A stretch of DNA of 64,000 nucleotides from Ceratobasidium sp. AG-K (lineage: Eukaryota; Basidiomycota; Agaricomycetes; Cantharellales; Ceratobasidiaceae). The notes under the pieces are model-generated. The model was given only the letters and a program-made list of their open reading frames with translations. It made no database searches and was not told where the DNA came from. Shown in pieces: positions 30,906 to 43,442 of the stretch (its first letter is position 1; each line of letters starts with the position of its first letter). A program made the position numbers and the translations under genes. The stretch lies in assembly GCA_037039685.1 (NCBI GenBank), contig JAWNGF010000006.1:992001-1056000 (forward strand), given 5' to 3'.

Positions 30906-31885
30906 TTCCGAGTGGATTCTGGGTGGATGAAAGACTCGGAGAGAGAGTGGGCTATATGAAGGCGGTAACTTTTGCCAAGAACAGTCGGGAGTTTGTCAGT
31001 CATTAGGAGGTTATTGACGACTTACCCTTCATCTAGCCTAATCATTTGTAGAGATCTTGCGCATGCAAAAGGTTTAAATGTGTGGCGTTACGTCATTTGG
31101 TCCTGTGCAGTGGTATCCAGGAAATAAGCGTGAGCCCTTCAGTTTCTTTTTCCGAGCGACAAAGGCCGCCCGCTTCGCCAGGAACAAATATGGCGTAAAA
31201 GCACCCGCCAATAATTAGCCCAGTAAGTTAGATGTTATCAACGACAACGAGACGTCAGGCTTGTGGATAGAGGAGAGGATGTTGTGTTTCCATACGTCAT
31301 CAAAAAAATTCTTTATGCTACATAAAGGTATTGGTTAAGAGAATGAGGGGTCCCAATCTTCATTATCAAGGCGTCGGAATGCATTGTAGCCGATTGGCAG
31401 CAGGACATATGGCGAAACATAGACGAGTTTGGGTCGTATATGAAGGTTCGACCGATCAAATATGAGTCCGCTCCATGCCACTCCGAGGCGAGGTAATGTG
31501 GGAAATTAAATACGATTTTAGATGATATATTCAGGTATGTAGACATCTAGGCGATGAGCCCCCAGAGCGGTTGATTACTAGCGGGGTGGTGGTGTCGCTG
31601 AGAAATGCTGAACATCTGGGGCTATTGCCAATTCGACTAATGACCAATAAGGCAATCGATCGTGCTAAGCATCTCCCTCGAGTCGTTTACTACGAAAACT
31701 GAGTTTCATTTTGGCATTTGCGTTGTGCGATTCTCCGAAATGAATAGATGCTAACGCGGGTCGACACAGAACACCTGGATTTCGAAATACCCAATTACTA
31801 TAAATACACACGCCAACTCGCTCGATATCAATACCCTAGTCTCAGCCAGACCAGCTATCTTTCGAGGACGCTGAGATCACAATGC
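30906..31885. other. Intergenic, no gene seen
   Basis: This holds the 5' side of the Hsp70-like gene and the 3' side of the coiled-coil gene. Short frames only (for example 31313-31546 minus) with no motifs. Confidence 0.6.
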
Positions 31886-32491
31886 TTACTCTGACGGCTT
31901 CGGCGACGACGCACGCCCCGCCAGCTGGTTGCATTTCACCTTGAGCGCATCCCGCTCGCGCCACAAGCCCCCCCGTTCATCCCACAACGACTGCCTCTCC
32001 CTAGTAGTCACGAGAATCCGTTAACTATTGGATACAGAAACGTTACGAAACGATACTCACTTCCACAAATCGCCGCGCTCCTCCCACAGTTCTCCCCTCT
32101 CCTTCCAAAGCGCAGCACGCTCCTCCCACAGCCCCTGTCGCTCGACGTACACGCGTTGCAACTCCAGATTGGCCGAGTTCAGATCCTTCTGCGTCCCAGA
32201 CCCGCTCTCCGTCTTGTCGAGCACGGCCCGTAAAGCCTGTTTCTCGGCGCGCAGTTTGAGGATTTCCTCTTCCAAGATGGATGTCTTGGCCATTTGCACG
32301 GCGAGCTCGGCGCGGAGTGCATTGGAGAGGTTCTCGGCGGGCGCTGGGGGAGGGTTGGCAGCCACAATCTGGGCTTGGAGCTGATCGAACTTGTGCTCGA
32401 CCAGTTCGCGTAGAGAGGAAATGTCCGATTGAGTCGCGACGTCTGTGGGTGGGTTTGGGAAAATCAGCGGTCTCGTGGCGTTGGTGGTCAT
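31886..32491 (-). CDS. Small coiled-coil protein with tandem LWxER heptads, two exons
   Basis: Exons 32491-32061 and 32000-31886 join across a 60-nt intron (GTGAGT...CTACTAG) to give 181 residues. After a Pro-rich start (MTTNATRPLIFPNPP) comes a long helix (LRELVEHKFDQLQAQ, LRAELAVQMAKTSILEEEIL). Seven-residue repeats follow: LWEERAA, LWKERGE, LWEERGD, LWKERQS (spanning the intron), LWDERGG, LWRERDA. The repeats keep Leu-Trp at one edge and Glu-Arg in the middle, as in a charged coiled coil. The tail is basic then Ser/Pro-rich. No membrane or signal segment. The family is unknown to me; a scaffold or oligomerising role is a guess. The frame is intact and the repeat continues across the splice site, supporting the model. 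Confidence 0.72.
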
Positions 32492-34225
32492 GGTCTGCGG
32501 CGAGGAGCGCCTATGGTGTCGTGCTGTCAGTGATGAAGCCTTGTACCCAGTAGTTGGTCAAAGACTCACATGGGCCGGGAGCCTTGGGACGCAGGAACTA
32601 CGGTGTGGGGACGATCCAGGGGCGACTCGGAGTCATAATCAAAGTCCGCCAAGGATAATGAAGGCGACGGGGGACCGCTGTCGTCCTCATATACATTCAT
32701 TTTCGCTGGCATGCTCGAGTATGAGAGAAAGCAGAGTTTATTTCTAGATAGCGGTCGGGCACGGCCGTGTCGATGTGGTGGTGGCTGTCAGAGAAGGATC
32801 TTATGTAACCGGCTCTTGATTGGTGGAGCGAGGCTCATCAAGCGCCAAGCAACCCAGTGTTAACGCGTTTAACCTCACCATCAGCGTTCATGATCGTCAA
32901 ATTGAAATCCTCGTCGCCTATAACTAGTAATCAGAAACGCATTATATGATGGCTCAAACGCACCTCTCGAGTAATCTATTTCGTGAAAGAGGCTCTTTCC
33001 ATGTACATGCCTTTGCACCTTTGGCTATCCGATCTCTGAATTCGCTGCCGATTCCACCGCCAACAATATCAACCAGCCTTTCTGAAAGGATCTTATAATC
33101 AAGTGCTACTGCAATCAACTCTCCGCGTCTACTGTGTGGCCTGGGATTTTCAAACCCGTCGCCGAGCATCGGGCGATAACCTGGAATGAACCCAACCACG
33201 CATGCTGAGAAATGCGAAAATGACATTAGTGTTAGTGTCAGCCTGAAGTGCGCTTCCATTTGATGCACGCCCAAGGACTGGTGAGTAGCTTTATAATAGC
33301 TTACAGACCTCAATCATATTGAATCTCGTGTCAGTAGCTACGAATTCGAAAACACGATGGTTGCGTTTAGTGGCGTTGCAAGTACCATCCATGTCGAGTT
33401 ATATTAATAAAGGTAAGTTCTTCCCATTTTTGTCGAACCACATGGTTTCTTGTCAAGAGCGGCCAGATGTAGGTCCCGTGTTCGCTCCAGTTAGTACTAT
33501 GAGATCAAACTCTTATAACCAGTTTTAACATCAACGCTCCTACTAGCTTGATAATCTCCAATACAACAGCTCTGTCGTTTCCCATGCGTGAGGTGCACTT
33601 GTGCTTCACAGGCGGTTCGCTGCTGCGGATTCCGGATGCTTGACGGCAGAAGTGCTTACTCTGCTCTCACTCCCCACCCGAGCACGACACGAAGCATCTC
33701 GGAGGATGAAGGTGTCCGCTAAAGCGTTCGACTCTGTGTATCCATGTGAGTCCAACTTCCCTGGAGCACGCGCTGTACGCCAAGCATTGATAATTACAGA
33801 ACCACTCTGCTCCAAAATCCGTCTACTGTATCATGCTGTTTGCATCAAAGAACCCGCTCCCGTAGCCGCTATCATCCGGAGAAGGAAGGAATCAACATAT
33901 ATGGGTGTGATCAGGTAAGCCAATCTATTTATGCGGCCTATCAGCGCCTTCTCTCGCTTATATATATCAGGCTATCATACACTTTGGTCACGATGGTACT
34001 GGAATCTGGATTAAACGCTCCTTGGCGCGGCGCTTCTTATCGCGTTCCCCGATGCCGTACAGTCGCGCAACCTTCTTCCCTCCAGTTCGCGAGCGCATGC
34101 AGCCTGCATGGTTCACGTTGCAGCGAGGTCATCTGAGGCTCTACGGCGAGTAGAAAAAGGCTTCACGCCAACGACCAACGACATCGCATTCCTGCGTCGC
34201 TCAGCTCCCCTTGGCTCATCTCACC
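32492..34225. other. Intergenic, possible exon relics
   Basis: A minus-strand frame at about 32960-33205 (RRGELIAVALDYKILSERLV) has coding-like composition and a plausible 3' splice site (TTTCTCAG at about 33205). I could not connect it to a full gene. The plus frame 33601-33918 has no family features. The promoter of the peptidase gene should lie near 34100-34225. Confidence 0.5.
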
Positions 34226-35588
34226 ATGCTCGCTTCCGCCGCATTCCTCTTGTCCACCGCGCTCCTCGCCTCGGCCGACCGCTCGCTCTCGCTCAAGGTC
34301 CTCACCCCCTCGGCCGAGGTGACCGATGTGGACAACCTCCGCGTCGCTGCGACCGTGTCCAATACCGGTTCCGAGACTCTGCGTTTACTCCGTGATCCTC
34401 GTTCGCCCCTCTCGACTTGGCCGACCGAGAGCTTTGGGGTGGTTAGTGCGGATGGGTCCCGTGCTGGTTTTAGTGGCGTCAAGGTTCGGTATAGTCCCCA
34501 GGCTGTGGCCAAGGCTGGTCGGGCCGAGTCGTTTGTTGAGCTTAAGCCCGGCGAATCGTTCACCGTTGAGCATGAGCGTGAGTGGGAATGACACTATAGG
34601 ATGAGCTATCAACTGATAATAAACTAGTTGCTGGTATGTACAACTTGACTTCCACTGGTGCTGGCGCATACACCATCGATGCTGCGAACCTGTTCCGCGT
34701 CCTCGAGGCCGACAGCACTCTCTCGGATATCTACGCGAACCTCGAGCCGGCTCAAGTAAACGTCAAGGTATTCAATCTCGATGAATCCCGCTCCCACAAA
34801 TTCTAAACAATAATAACCTAGGGCAAGCTCGCCTCGCACAAGGCCGCCGTCGTCCCACCCGCCAAGCTTTCCAGCAAGCGCGCAACCTACTCGAGCTGCA
34901 GCTCTACCCGCCAGACCCAAATCGCCAGCGCCATCACCTCGGCTGCCAGCTATGCGACCGAGTCCTATAGCCACCTCACCTCGAACCCCTCTGGCTCGAC
35001 CCGCTACACTCGCTGGTTTGGTACTTGGTCCTCGAGCCGTTATAACCTCGCTCTGACGAGCTTCTCGGTGAGTATCTAATCAAAGTAACATAATTTCGTA
35101 TATACTTAATGGCATCTTTGTAGCGCCTGCGCACCTATCCTGCTGGCTGGGCCTACGATTGCACTTGCACCGATGCTGATACCTATGCCTACGTCTACCC
35201 CAGCCGCTATGGAACCGTCTACCTTTGCGGTTACTTCTGGACCGTAAGTCTTGATTTGTAATAATCAGCGTTCATGTGCCTAACTAGGAAATTATAGGCT
35301 CCGGCTACTGGCGCTGGCTCCCGTGCCGACACCATCATCCACGAAGGAACTCACTTCACTCAGGTCTTGGGGTGAGTTTTAGTAAATTCGTCAACGGGAT
35401 CTGGCTAACGATACAATCAGCACTGATGATTACGCCTATGGTCAATCCGCATGCCTCTCGCTCGCTGCTTCCAACCCCACCAACGCAGTCTACAACGCCG
35501 AGTACGTCTACTTGCATACCACCTTAATCGGTTACTAATACTGTCCACCGTCTGTAGCAACCATGCGTTCTTCTCGGTCAACGCTTAA
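34226..35588 (+). CDS. Secreted lysine-specific metallo-endopeptidase (M35 deuterolysin type), seven exons
   Basis: Exons 34226-34577, 34628-34767, 34822-35067, 35124-35243, 35298-35371, 35421-35501 and 35558-35588 join in phase to 347 residues. Introns are 49-56 nt. Residues 1-17 (MLASAAFLLSTALLASA) are a signal peptide. A propeptide-like beta domain follows (SLKVLTPSAEVTDVDNL) to about 170. The catalytic domain starts near the YSSC segment. HEGTH (301-305) is the zinc-binding HExxH; Asp314 in GTDDYAYG is the third ligand, defining aspzincins. The end (NHAFFSVNA) is usual for the family. The enzyme would be secreted and cut before lysine, in nutrition or host interaction. The start is the first ATG giving a signal peptide. 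All key residues are present; it looks functional. Confidence 0.93.
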
Positions 35589-38035
35589 AAGGCGCATGTA
35601 TTGGCCGTTCTACCCAGTTAACGCCAATGCGGTTACATGCCGATAGGAGACTGTTGCGTTGTGTCGATTTGATAAAAATGAACCATTTTTCGATTTATAA
35701 CCCGAGTGCGGATCCCCAGGGATATATGGATGTTATATTCTGCAATTGTAAACAACGTGTGATCAGAGGGACCCGAGGAAATTACTCGTCCGCAATAACG
35801 GAGCACCGACCCCGGCTTCGGCTCCGCCCCAGTGCCCCATCCTCGGACAATGAGACAAGTCCAGAGTCAGTTCAGTACTAGTTATACAACCTATCCATTA
35901 AATTTACCACTAGATTGAGATAAGCTTTAGCCAAAAGATTGAGCGGATTGAAAACCATGGGTTATATTATGAAGTGCCAGGTTCTCCAAGCCGACAACTG
36001 CCACTCGACCTAACAAGCATCACCCGGCGATCATTCACTAGGAGAAACGTATCATTAGGTATGTTCTATCAGACTAAAATGCCGGTAGAGTCTTATTAAC
36101 CTACGCCATTTGCTATTGCCCTTCACATCGTCCTGCTGTACGAACTTCTCCTGTTTTTACACCAGTGAACCACAGCCTGAAATCATTGATTCACACGAGA
36201 ATGGCCCTGTATTCTCCTTGGAATAGATCCTAACTTTCCGAAATATTACTTTGTGCACTTATCCTACCCATGAATGCGAAAAACTACGAACCATTTACCA
36301 TTTATCCTGTTCTACCACGAGACGAATGCAGACTGATGGTCACGTGAGCAGCTCATGGGACTCTAGCCGGCTACCAACCGCGACACAAGTCTCTTCGTCC
36401 GGCGACTACTTAGCCTTCGCAGTCCACGTGGAGAGGCTAGACTCCAAGGAAGCAGTGAGCCGCATCTCGAGGAATTAGGCTCATAAACTCTGATTATTGG
36501 CTAGAACGCGAGCGAGGCTTTCTCGGTTGATCGAAGCCTACCTACGTTGTGCGCGACCTCAACGGAGGATCTGACAATGTCAAAGTTCGATTGATCGAAA
36601 TCGTCGATATCAGGGTGGCCATAGGCTCCTACAATCCACATTGCCCCATATATTCATGCCAACTACGATCGAGGGGGTCATGCGGGACCGAAGAGCACGG
36701 GGGTGCTACTATATGCGGCTCCTTCAGGCGCTTAATCCTTTTATATTATCTTGCTTCATTGCTTCGAGCAGGGTTAAGCTATTAGTGGTTGTTCCTAATC
36801 ACAGGCTAGATTTTGGAGGCACCGAATTCATCCGGGAACAGAACCACCGAACCAGCTCTTGGGGTTTGCTTTGTTAAGCCCTCCTTAGAATCACTATGTA
36901 CCAGGATTCTATAAGCAAACTATGCGATTCCAGCCCTTAAGTATCATATTCACACAAACGCAATGCCCCTCTAGTCGTGATACTCAGGCCTGTCCAACTC
37001 CCCTGGTGTCTTGTTTGCCCCTTATTATTTCAACCCCATGAAATAGATTGGTAACGTAGTTGAAAACTAGACGTCACATTCGCCCACCTGCATCTATGAA
37101 CGCCAGTCTCCTAGGACAGGCTGAAGAGGCCAACCCAGTGATTTGAAATGCGGCGACCCAAAGGTTGGAAAGTTCTCACGTGGCAGAGTTCCATTTTCGA
37201 ACGCGCTGCTTGGCAAACACATGCTCTTGGACGACGGCCCATGCTTGATGCAATTGAGCCTCCCGTCCGGGCCGCGTGGTGGATCAGGTCCCGCTAGCTG
37301 ATGACGCAAAGGTGGGGTTAATTTATATTGCGGCGCGTGGATCAAGTACAAGCCTTTTCAGATGCATCGGAAGCACTACCAAGTCTCACATATCACACCC
37401 CATAACATTTATTCTTGTGAGAAGCTCACTTGGCGGACTTCCGAGCCGGAATCCCAGTTGTTTCGCGGGGAACCTTGACCCGGGCCCAACGAGGGACTTC
37501 CTGTTGTGTCATCGAAGGCACGCTTAGTCAGCACTCCCTGCGATTTGTTCATCCATGTGATTCCCTTCTTGTCCTCTTCAACCACACCGAGCCAACATCG
37601 CAGTGTCTACAGGGGAGAATAACTGGATTTTATTATTTTTCCTGGCATTGGTTGAAGGTGGTTTTACTACGACATTGATATGTCCAGGTTAATCGTAGCG
37701 TCTTGTGGGGGCCCGACATTTCTCCAACCGCCAAGCCTAATTCGTCGACGGTCCGGCCGGGGTACCCCACGGGCCGTCTGCTCCCCGTCTAATGCCTCGA
37801 CCATCGGGCATCCATATGTGCACCCTTGCCAACCCAAATAGCAGGAAGAACGATCCAACATCAGTGCGTCAGGTCCGCTTGGTCTGCTGACTTGGGCATC
37901 CCTTGGCTCATCTCACCAGAGGCCCGGGCGGCGCGTTTTGTACCCCTTGATTCTGTGGGACCGCGAGTATATGAGGCAGGCGTGGTGTGGACGAGGAGAG
38001 ACGTGGTGCCTCCCATTCTCCTCTAAGCGCTTGCA
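35589..38035. other. Intergenic, 2.4 kb, no gene seen
   Basis: Only short frames (36549-36785, 37276-37527, 37430-37678 plus) without motifs or splice-linked extensions. No transposon ends were recognised. Confidence 0.6.
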
Positions 38036-39722
38036 ATGGTTGGAAAAACATCGGTTGTGGTTGCTGTTGCGCTCTCTGCAGTCGCCTCTGCTGCGTCGAG
38101 CAAAAAGACTTGTGTGGTCAAGGTTCGTCGGTTTCCTTGTCCGCTTTTCAATCCCATTCTACCTACATTCTTCTCGATATTTCTCCAACTCACTCTTTCC
38201 TAATGCGATTCTTCATGTGCTGACAATGATGCTCAGCACACCAAAAACGCCGACGACACCCCTGCCATCTTGGATGCTTTCTCCAAGTGCCAGAAGGATG
38301 GAAACGTTGTATTCTCCAAAGGTATCACCTACAACGCTTGGACTCCGTTTGCAGTATACAATCTCAGTGCGTTATCTTCATATTTTTAGTCTCGGGCTTG
38401 GCACTAATTAAGCTATAGGCAATGTGATTGTTAACATTGATGGAAACATTGACTTGCCCAAGCAAGTTTCGGTCGTTCAGCAGAAGATTAACTCCACTGC
38501 GAACCCGGCTTCCACTTATGCCACTCCATGGATCTACTTCCAAGGTGAGTAACAGTTCGAATTGTGACGAAGTGGGGTGCTCCACTTCTCATAATTCAGA
38601 TATTAGCTCCAATCAGGGCCGGATCACTGACGTCTACTCGTCACTTTCCAGGTGACCGCGTTCAACTAATTGGTTCCAAGTCCAAAACCGGTGGCCGGTT
38701 TAACGGATACGGCCAACAGTGGTGGGACAACGGCATCCGAATCCTTCGCCCTCAACTCGCGACCTTCAACGTCACCAACGGCTACATCACTCGCCTCAAG
38801 GTGATCAAGCCCGTCGCCTGGGGCTGGAATATTCCCGGCAAGAACATCCTCATCGAGAATCACTTTGTTGATGCAAAGCCCGACAACAGTACTCGTGACT
38901 CGACGATCTCCTTCCCCTTCAACACCGATGGCTTCAACTTGAGCGGCCAGAACATCACCCTCGACGGTTACTGGGGCGAGAATGGAGACGACTGCGTCAG
39001 TGTCGTAAACGGCGCTCGCAACATCGTTGCCAAGAACGGTTACTGCGGCTTCTCTTCTCATGGCCTTTCCGTTGGGTCTCTTGGTCGCAACGGCGCCAAC
39101 CATACCGTCGCCAACGTTTTGTTCGACAAGTGGACCATGGAGGGTGCCGTCTATGGTGCTCGTTTCAAGTACGTTTCAGTGCCATGCGTGATGGCTTTGG
39201 ATTAACCCTGGCATCCTAGGTCTTGGACCGGCGGAAATGGCTTTGCCGAGAATGTTACCTGGTCTAATATCCGTACCCTCAATGTTTCCACTGCCGCATT
39301 TGTTACCCAAAAGTGAGTTCGTCTCGGTATTAATATCCCTCCCCATCTCACAATTTGCCTCCAGTTACTATGACCAGGACAAGGGGCCCCGCCCGGACAA
39401 CACCAACAAGACCAGCACTCGCATCAAGAACCTTTCGTTCATCAACTTCGAGGGCTCTCTCGGACCCAACTGGACCGATGGCACTTGCATTTCGACTCCC
39501 TGCTGGAACTACGTCGAAGGCGGCGACACTACCCAGAGCATCATCCTCGACTTGTATAACGGAACTGCTTCCGGCCTCAAGTTCCGTAACTTCAAGGTCC
39601 ACCCTTACAAGAAGGGCTACGATAAGACCACCGTCATCTGCGACCCTGCGACTCTGGAGCCCGAAGATATTAAGGTCCTCGGATTCAAATGCGTGAGGGG
39701 CAAGTATCAGCCTACTTCTTGA
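38036..39722 (+). CDS. Secreted GH28 pectinase (exo-polygalacturonase type), six exons
   Basis: Exons 38036-38122, 38237-38366, 38419-38544, 38652-39168, 39220-39312 and 39365-39722 join in phase to 436 residues. A signal peptide (VVVAVALSAVASA) ends near residue 20. A parallel beta-helix follows with the GH28 signatures: NTDG (205-208), NGDDC (226-230), SHGLSVGS (250-257) and RFK (285-287). These hold the catalytic Asp207, Asp227 and Asp228, plus His251 and Arg/Lys. Many N-x-S/T sites suggest a glycosylated extracellular enzyme. GH28 enzymes hydrolyse galacturonan in plant cell walls. Exo against endo action is inferred from overall similarity only. Introns of 107 and 114 nt are longer than usual here but well bounded. 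It looks intact. Confidence 0.92.
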
Positions 39723-40448
39723 GATGTCTTAAAATGGCTTGTGGCTGTTGTGCGTTGTACGATTCATTAGGAGTGTAATGCGATGAATGTTTTTATGAGC
39801 TCTGTGGTCGCCGTGACTTTTGTTGGCCATGCTCGTTGACGCTCGTGGCGCTTCTACGAGATTGATGGCCGATTTCAGCCTCAGTTTGAGACCGCGATCG
39901 AGAGGTGTAGCATATATCCATCATTCGAGAGAGTTACATTCGATCTATGTCTCACTGAATGGTCTACAAAAATAACATCCACTAGTTACTGACTCAGCCT
40001 TGAATATTTGCTCGTATCGAGAATTTGTGGCAACCCTCGTTGCCATGTTCTCTACCCTTTCAGGAACGGATTGCAGTTCGTTGTGAGCACACACCCAAGA
40101 GGTGAAGCCTGGGGCCACTTACCAACGCTCTCACAGACCGAATGTCAAGTGGACACTCGTGGTAAGATGTAAGTGGTTCAGAACGGTGAGCCAGGACATA
40201 GGTAGTTGTGGCTGGCACTCTCATCACGCATTAAGTGCGAGACTTGAGGGAAGGATATGTTATCAAAATTCATAGTTCGCGATACGCTGATGGCAGAGCT
40301 TTATATGCTTCTACTGGTGGGTGTGACATACGGTGGCCAGGTGGATATAAGGGTTTAAACTCTCATTTACAGTACAGAAAACGAGATATCAGAGCATATA
40401 CATAGTATAAAACATATTCACAATCATTTGGACAACAGAACGGTTTCA
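39723..40448. other. Intergenic between convergent genes
   Basis: This is the 3' flank of both the GH28 gene and the LtrA-like gene. No open frame of note. Confidence 0.6.
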
Positions 40449-43442
40449 TTATATCAATGGTGACTTTTCCTCGGTCCGAACCAGTTCGGAGGCAGCCATC
40501 GGTGGATCGTATGCTTGGTCTTTGGCATCTCGGAGTGGATTCAACGAACTCGGCCTATAGGTTCGCTCAAGCACTCTGTCGGCTGAGCGAACGGACAAAA
40601 CCAAGAGGATCTTGGTAGATTGGATGGATTAATCTTCATCCAATACAGAATGAAAAGCACATACGTGATCAATAATAGTTTGGATTACGAGCGAGAGGGC
40701 CAGTGTTGGTAAAGTCCAATAAGAATTCAGCCTGTTGAGTATATTAGTATTGTACGATTCCCAAGAGACCAGGAGACCAACCAAGCCCAAACAGCGGCTT
40801 CTGATTGAAATAGATTATCATAGCTTCCGCTACCTAGGTGAGGTCAGTTTGTAGATCGGACCATATCAGTATTCTCAACGCTGACTTGGAGCGGTAAATC
40901 ACGTACCACGATTCATCAAGAGAAGTAGCAAGAGGACAATCCCATTAAGGAAACGAGAAAGCACCGAACCCCATGCATACCGATCTATTTAAAGTATGGT
41001 TCCGAATAATGGCAGGACAGACGGGCGACAAAGACGCTCTAACCTTTTGGCCAAGCTTGAGCGACATTGATGAGCGCGAGGAAGATAAGCACTCCGCCCT
41101 TGAATCAAGCTCGTAAATCATTGTACATCAAGCTTGTAAGCACTTACTGCGAGTGCGCTGATCCACTTAACACAATGAACCTCGGGTTGTGACATCAAAG
41201 CAAGAACCTATGAGGATTCATTGACCATGAGGCTGGATGCACATGGTCAAAACATACCCTTTCAAAGTTCGGCAGCCCACTGCCCTGGGAAAAAAGATCG
41301 TCCAGTACTTGATTATCATCTGTCAGCTAGCACATGCGTCAATTGAATCCAATTTGTTTAGTTAAAACAACCCACGTAGTCGTGAATTGCGAGTTCCCTA
41401 GTTGGCGACTCATCTCCTCGTTCCACTTGCTATTAGCAACTGGAGGTTCATGCAAAATTCCTTCAGCACCCAACAGAGAGGTACATACATTGAACACCAC
41501 GATGGTAATATTCAACAAAGTTCGATATGCGCGGATGACCATCTGCTCGAACTCGAAGTCTGTGCTGGTACGGTTCAAGACTGCTTGGATTTGGGTCAAC
41601 GTGTCGTTCAATTCCAATCCCATCTGGTTGAAGTATTTAATCTCCGATTCTACTTTTGCTGCGGTAAGGTTATTGTTCACTAAGTCTGTAAACCTGTCCA
41701 TTAGATGTGTGGACGAATTGTGCAGAGTCTGAAACAACGATTGTCATAGGTGTACTTCTGGTGGTCAATGGCAGTAAATTCTCACCGCGTATATCATCAG
41801 GTTCTTTAACCCCTCGAGAAGAAGAATAACACATAGCATATATGGCAAGTGTAGAAAGATCCAGAGAGAACGACGGTTCTTGCTGATCCGCGGCCGTGTG
41901 CCTTCAAAGTAGAGGTAGAAAGTGACTGAATAAACAATATCAGGCGAGTAACGTAATCTCAACGATGGAAGTACATACGATATATTATTACTCCGGTGGC
42001 TAGCGCCAGTGCTGCGGAGCGGGGGTTAAATCCAAGCAGTTGGGCCGAGATTCTAAGGGTGCCCGTGATTGCATTCAATCCTTCACCAAGGATGATCGTG
42101 ACAAGTGTTGCTAAGCGCGCTGTGAGACTCCCCATGCTCCTTAAATGCTCGGACGGAGGGGTAGAGAAGTGCCCAGCGATTTCCAATGCTGTGGCAACGC
42201 CCCACATGAAGAACTTGGAAATATGGACTGCTTGGTTCGTGTATCCCGTCGTGAACAACATGGCAAACGAACTGAGCCAGAGACTGGTGCTAACAGCCAG
42301 CGTAATTGGCTTAACTATAACGCCCGGGTCTTGTTTGTTTGGCGCATACAGCCAAACTGTCATTGAAAATTTTGTGAGATGTAGCGGAGCATCCTCATAG
42401 AACATACCTCTAAGATACTGTATGAATAATAAGAATCGGCTCACTCCAACTACGCATGCAATCCCAGTAAAGGCAACCTGAGGGTAGTAATTTTCCGCCT
42501 CTCTGCTGGCATCTCGTTGAGGCCCTGACAAGTTCCTAAGTGTGTCCCACCGCCCCTGGTCGGGGTCGACCACCTCTGGCCCCACGAAGGCCGTTACATC
42601 GAATTCTTATAGGGTGGTGAGTATGAACTACGATTAGATTAATGTCAAATCGATGACGCACTGGAGGTGAAGGCTGCCAATGTGCCAAATATACATAACT
42701 GGAGGAAGACGCAAATGCGGTGGAACCAGTCGTTGGAATAGAACTGAAGATCCACATTAGCATCTGAAGGTCGAATATGATTGGGAGACGTACACGGATG
42801 TCGTAAGATACTTGAGTCACCCACATCCACCACACCATCGAAAAGAAGACCGCGTACGAAATAGATTCCTCGGCAGTAGACAGAACGTTGTTCTGAGTTA
42901 GGTTTGAGAAAGTACTAGCCCAAGCAAGATCGAAGAACTGCCAGGTTGCATGTAAACAGAGTGTCGTGGCGCCCATCAGATATACTTACGAGGTCGAGCC
43001 ACGCAGGTGGACGTTCACCGCGCTCTTCGTCATTGCTTTTATCAATGTCCTTCAGTTCGTCTGAAGTCAACATTCCTGCATAGGTGTCATTGCCACCAGA
43101 GACAGATATGGGTCCCGGGGTGCTCGCTCCGTGGTGTAATGTCTGCCGACGCTGATCACGCAGCCTCCGATACCTGAAAATCGTTAGATCCGGGCACAAA
43201 TGATGAATAATAGCGCATACTCGATGGTACTCTTATCGTAGAAAGGGGATTTGGTCCATGGAATAAGGCGTTCCCGGCGATGTAAGATGAGATCCTCGCT
43301 ATTATAATGATACTAAGCATTGAGTGACTGGGGAACAAGTACCTGCTCACTCTTCTGGATCAACCTCTTTCGCGATAGCTGTAAATGAGGTTGGCCTCGC
43401 TTTGTCAAGGTTCTTCCTATTCCGCAAGAAAGGTATTGACAT
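40449..43442 (-). CDS. LtrA-like multi-pass membrane protein, 16 exons
   Basis: Exons, in coding order: 43442-43351, 43298-43221, 43173-42990, 42937-42794, 42743-42662, 42605-42408, 42356-41979, 41925-41786, 41728-41372, 41326-41258, 41207-41148, 41098-41044, 40984-40907, 40833-40782, 40731-40665, 40610-40449. They join in phase to 731 residues with no stop; introns are 45-73 nt. After a cytosolic start (MSIPFLRNRKNLDKARP, SPFYDKSTIEYRRLRD) come LtrA signatures: WLDLFFDLAWASTFSNLT, FSMVWWMWVTQVSYDIRFY, WFHRICVFLQLCIFGTLAAF, TIILGEGLNAITG. Hydrophobic spans continue to the end (GGVLIFLALINVAQAWPK, FLNGIVLLLLLLMN). Bacterial LtrA relates to growth at low temperature; the fungal role is unknown. 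The donor at 41371 (GTTGTT) is weak, so that junction is least certain. Confidence 0.87.

Noticed and set aside
32954..33313. Complete gene around the RRGELIAVALDYKILSERLV frame
   Set aside because: One exon looks coding, but I could not find in-phase flanking exons or a start; left as a possible relic.
37094..37351. Minus-strand ORF between the peptidase and pectinase genes
   Set aside because: No family features and no splice-linked continuation.
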